A DNA stretch of 64,000 nucleotides. Origin: Crocinitomicaceae bacterium (GTDB lineage Bacteria; Bacteroidota; Bacteroidia; Flavobacteriales_D; Crocinitomicaceae). Position 1 is the first letter of the stretch. Each line of letters opens with the position of its first letter. A program made the position numbers and the translations under genes. The notes beneath the pieces were generated by a model, which did no database searches, was not told the DNA's origin, and saw only the letters and a list, made by a program, of their open reading frames with translations. This document shows, in pieces, positions 62,093 to 64,000 of the stretch. The DNA lies in NCBI GenBank assembly GCA_016708105.1, contig JADJGJ010000001.1, forward strand, positions 496,001 through 560,000. The letters run 5' to 3'.

Positions 62093-63259
62093 TCATGAAC
62101 GAAAAACGCCTTCTAACTTTTCTACTGCCTTTGCCCAACTGAAAGTGCTTGTGACATACGCTTTTCCGCTTGATGCAACGCACTGTGACAGTGAAGTATC
62201 AGACATTAATCGCGCAATACAATCGGCAAATTCACGTGCGTTAGATGCCAGCAAAATAGATTCTCCATCTGTGGCACCTAATGCATTATTCACCAGCGGG
62301 GTGGTAACGCAGGGTAGTTGAAGAGCCATGGCTTCAAGTAATTTGTTTTGTAAACCGGTGCCAATGAAAAGCGGCGCAACAAATATCCGCCCGCTGCAAT
62401 AATAATCACGCACATCTTCTGTCCAACTTTTGATGGTGACCTGATCTGATTGTAGGCTCAGTACCCGGGCATGTGGTGTGGCACCGGCAATCAGCACAGA
62501 CGGTTTGATGTTTTTTTTCAATAATTCAGGAAGTACTTCTTTGACCAAAGTTTCTGACCCTTCAATATTTGGTGCGTAATTTAAATTGCCAACAAAAACT
62601 AAATCAAATTCTTTTTTTTGCGTACAGGTATAATTTAAAAACTGTTCTCCAATTCCATTTTCAATCACGTGAATTTTTTCTGAATCAGGATGCTGTATAC
62701 ATTTCTTATCTTGTGATGAAATGATGACGTGATGATTGAAATAGTCAAAAATACGATTTTCATAAACGGCTAGTCTTTTGCCTTCACTGAGGTACATTTT
62801 TTTTACCAGACCTTTGGCAATTTCTCCGCGTCTGAACATCCCTCTGCCTAAGGCGTCCATGTAATCTATGGTTTTGGGTATGGCATGAAAATTTTTCACA
62901 TACTCAGCCGTGCGTATGAGTTGACAAAAAATATGATCCGGTTGTATGCGCTGAATCAGTGCATTGATTTTTTTCTGAATACTGCGCTGATAAAAATATC
63001 CTTTTTGATAGGGTTTATCTGTAAAAAACTGAACTGCAGTATTGAAATATATTAGCGGTTTTGACTGATGAAAAATGTGCAATTCTTTTGTTAATGGTTT
63101 TATTTTTTGAATCTGATTTTCATTCACAGGTTGATCACTCAGGCAGCAGAGATAGATTTCATGACGCTGTGCCAATTCTTGAATGAAATGAAATGCACGC
63201 AACTTATCGCCTTTTTCAAGCGGATACGGAAAACGGGATAAGAGCACAAGTAATTTCAC
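62093..63259 (-). CDS. Glycosyltransferase family 4 (GT-B fold)
   Basis: 388 residues. MKLLVLLSRFPYPLEKGDKL is the start of the Stp1/PEP-CTERM-type sugar transferase branch. The acceptor half includes HIFCQLIRTAEYVKNF and IDYMDALGRGMFRRGE. The donor half has FVGNLNYAPNIEGSETLVKE, and the nucleotide-sugar loop GTGLQNKLLEAMALQLPCVT (E-x7-E type). It probably adds a sugar to an O-antigen, capsule or exopolysaccharide. Overlaps the next gene by 4 nt. Confidence 0.87.
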   Translation of the reverse strand: MKLLVLLSRFPYPLEKGDKLRAFHFIQELAQRHEIYLCCLSDQPVNENQIQKIKPLTKELHIFHQSKPLIYFNTAVQFFTDKPYQKGYFYQRSIQKKINALIQRIQPDHIFCQLIRTAEYVKNFHAIPKTIDYMDALGRGMFRRGEIAKGLVKKMYLSEGKRLAVYENRIFDYFNHHVIISSQDKKCIQHPDSEKIHVIENGIGEQFLNYTCTQKKEFDLVFVGNLNYAPNIEGSETLVKEVLPELLKKNIKPSVLIAGATPHARVLSLQSDQVTIKSWTEDVRDYYCSGRIFVAPLFIGTGLQNKLLEAMALQLPCVTTPLVNNALGATDGESILLASNAREFADCIARLMSDTSLSQCVASSGKAYVTSTFSWAKAVEKLEGVFRS

Positions 63260-64000
63260 AAGGTATTGAGTGAATGATAAAAACTGATGAGTTTGTCTGT
63301 GATGTTTTGATTGTCATATTTTTCCTCAGCCAACTTTCTGGCGTTGCGCGATATGGTTTTGAGCAGAACCGGATTTTCACACAGTGTTCTGATATGGCTG
63401 CGAAATTTTTCAGGCGTGTCAGCAATGAGTAAATGTTTGCCGTCAACATAATCAATCCCTTCAGCACCAACACGTGTAGTAATCACAATTTTGCCCAATG
63501 CCATACCTTCAATTATTTTCACCCGCATACCACTGCCTGACAAAAGAGGCACCAGCATGACATCAAATTGTTGCATAAATTGAATGGCTGAGTCAACTTC
63601 GTCTTGCACAATCAACTTTGATGTGGCTTGTTTTTTAATTGACTCCGGCATTCCTCTACCTGCCAAATGTAATTCAACAGGTAAATCTTCAATCCCCGGC
63701 CAAATGTCATCCAGAAACCAATGGATGGCTTCAAGATTTGGTGACCAGTTCATGGCGCCAAGATGAAATAATTTCAATGGTGACTGATCAGAAGGAGCTT
63801 GATCAGGATATTTTTCAAGATCAACTCCAAACGGAATGGTGATGAGTGGCACACTGCATTTTAAATCCTGAAATCGTTTGGTGTCTTCAAAACTGATTGC
63901 CGCAATTCCATCTACCTCATGAATGGTTCTTTTCTCATATTTTTTGAGTTTTGACGCAAGATGTTTGAGGTATAATTTTTTTGCCTGGTTGCCTGCAGAA
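63256..64000 (-). CDS. Glycosyltransferase family 4, C-terminal part (5' end outside window)
   Basis: The frame stays open to the window edge, so the true start lies beyond base 64000; a GTG at 63852 is internal. About 248 residues are visible. Upstream of that GTG the frame reads VDGIAAISFEDTKRFQDLKC and then LITIPFGVDLEKYPDQ, a typical GT4 linker. The donor half has FHLGAMNWSPNLEAIHWFLD, then LVPLLSGSGMRVKIIEGMAL and GKIVITTRVGAEGI. Its stop overlaps the start of the neighbouring GT4 gene by 4 nt, so the two form a coupled pair in a polysaccharide locus continuing to the right. Confidence 0.88.
   Translation of the reverse strand, partial: SAGNQAKKLYLKHLASKLKKYEKRTIHEVDGIAAISFEDTKRFQDLKCSVPLITIPFGVDLEKYPDQAPSDQSPLKLFHLGAMNWSPNLEAIHWFLDDIWPGIEDLPVELHLAGRGMPESIKKQATSKLIVQDEVDSAIQFMQQFDVMLVPLLSGSGMRVKIIEGMALGKIVITTRVGAEGIDYVDGKHLLIADTPEKFRSHIRTLCENPVLLKTISRNARKLAEEKYDNQNITDKLISFYHSLNTL

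Overview
The window is about 64 kb of AT-rich bacterial chromosome from a member of the Bacteroidota, most likely a Flavobacteriales-type organism. The evidence is: type IX secretion (T9SS) genes (gldJ, a porP/sprF-family gene, porU, porV); secreted proteins with C-terminal T9SS sorting domains; promoters of the Bacteroidota form TTG-N17..23-TAnnTTTG in place of E. coli-type promoters; and the gene order bamD-rpoZ-coaBC-DUF4835-recN, which is characteristic of the phylum. It reads mostly as core genome. I see no rRNA, tRNA, phage, transposase or CRISPR array. The only RNA gene is rnpB (RNase P RNA).

Layout. Bases 1-4267: the end of an ECF sigma factor gene, then an unusual protein combining a repeat-built cytoplasmic part, one membrane segment and a barrel-like C-terminus, a lipoprotein and a T9SS cargo protein, closed by a terminator. 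Bases 4300-9400: rnpB with a well-placed promoter, a HEAT-like protein and trmB, an unrecognised gene overlapping an alkyltransferase-like (ATL) gene, serS, and two copies of a 131-132 bp dispersed inverted-repeat element. Bases 8800-14280: a lipoprotein, a TPR protein, a DUF4286 protein and rsmA in overlapping order, then two tandem DUF6089-like outer membrane proteins. Bases 14400-22700: a small membrane protein, an ArsR/SdpR repressor with an SdpI membrane protein, glmM, a STAS-like protein, a beta-CASP nuclease, an amidinotransferase-fold enzyme overlapping head-to-head with a VanX-type dipeptidase, and an AAA/DUF4143 ATPase behind a perfect 17-bp inverted repeat.

Bases 22700-33840: an alpha-oxoamine synthase (serine palmitoyltransferase-like), the bamD-recN block, a Thr-rich DUF4476 protein, a large T9SS cargo protein and an acyltransferase. 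Bases 33840-45240: a DUF4139 protein and the divergent T9SS locus, gldJ and porP/sprF leftward and porU-porV-ispF rightward, followed by a small MscS-type channel. Bases 45250-64000: a TerB-like protein, the third repeat copy, a transglutaminase-like protein, a YncE-like propeller lipoprotein, a DUF486 protein, a fused E1 alpha/beta dehydrogenase, a DPP-IV-type peptidase, a T9SS-exported glycosidase, a methyltransferase, a giant BNR/VPS10 propeller protein, a helical-repeat protein, ribBA and two glycosyltransferases, the last cut by the window edge.

The common thread is envelope biology. BamD assembles barrels, PorU/PorV/GldJ/SprF export and anchor cargo, and several cargo proteins lie in the same window. 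I found no convincing new multi-gene defence or mobile system. The items most worth a second look are the sigma-linked inner-membrane/barrel fusion protein, the dispersed inverted-repeat family, the set of promoters that predict leaderless or very short-leader mRNAs, the palindrome in front of the DUF4143 ATPase, and the unrecognised gene fused in overlap to the ATL gene.
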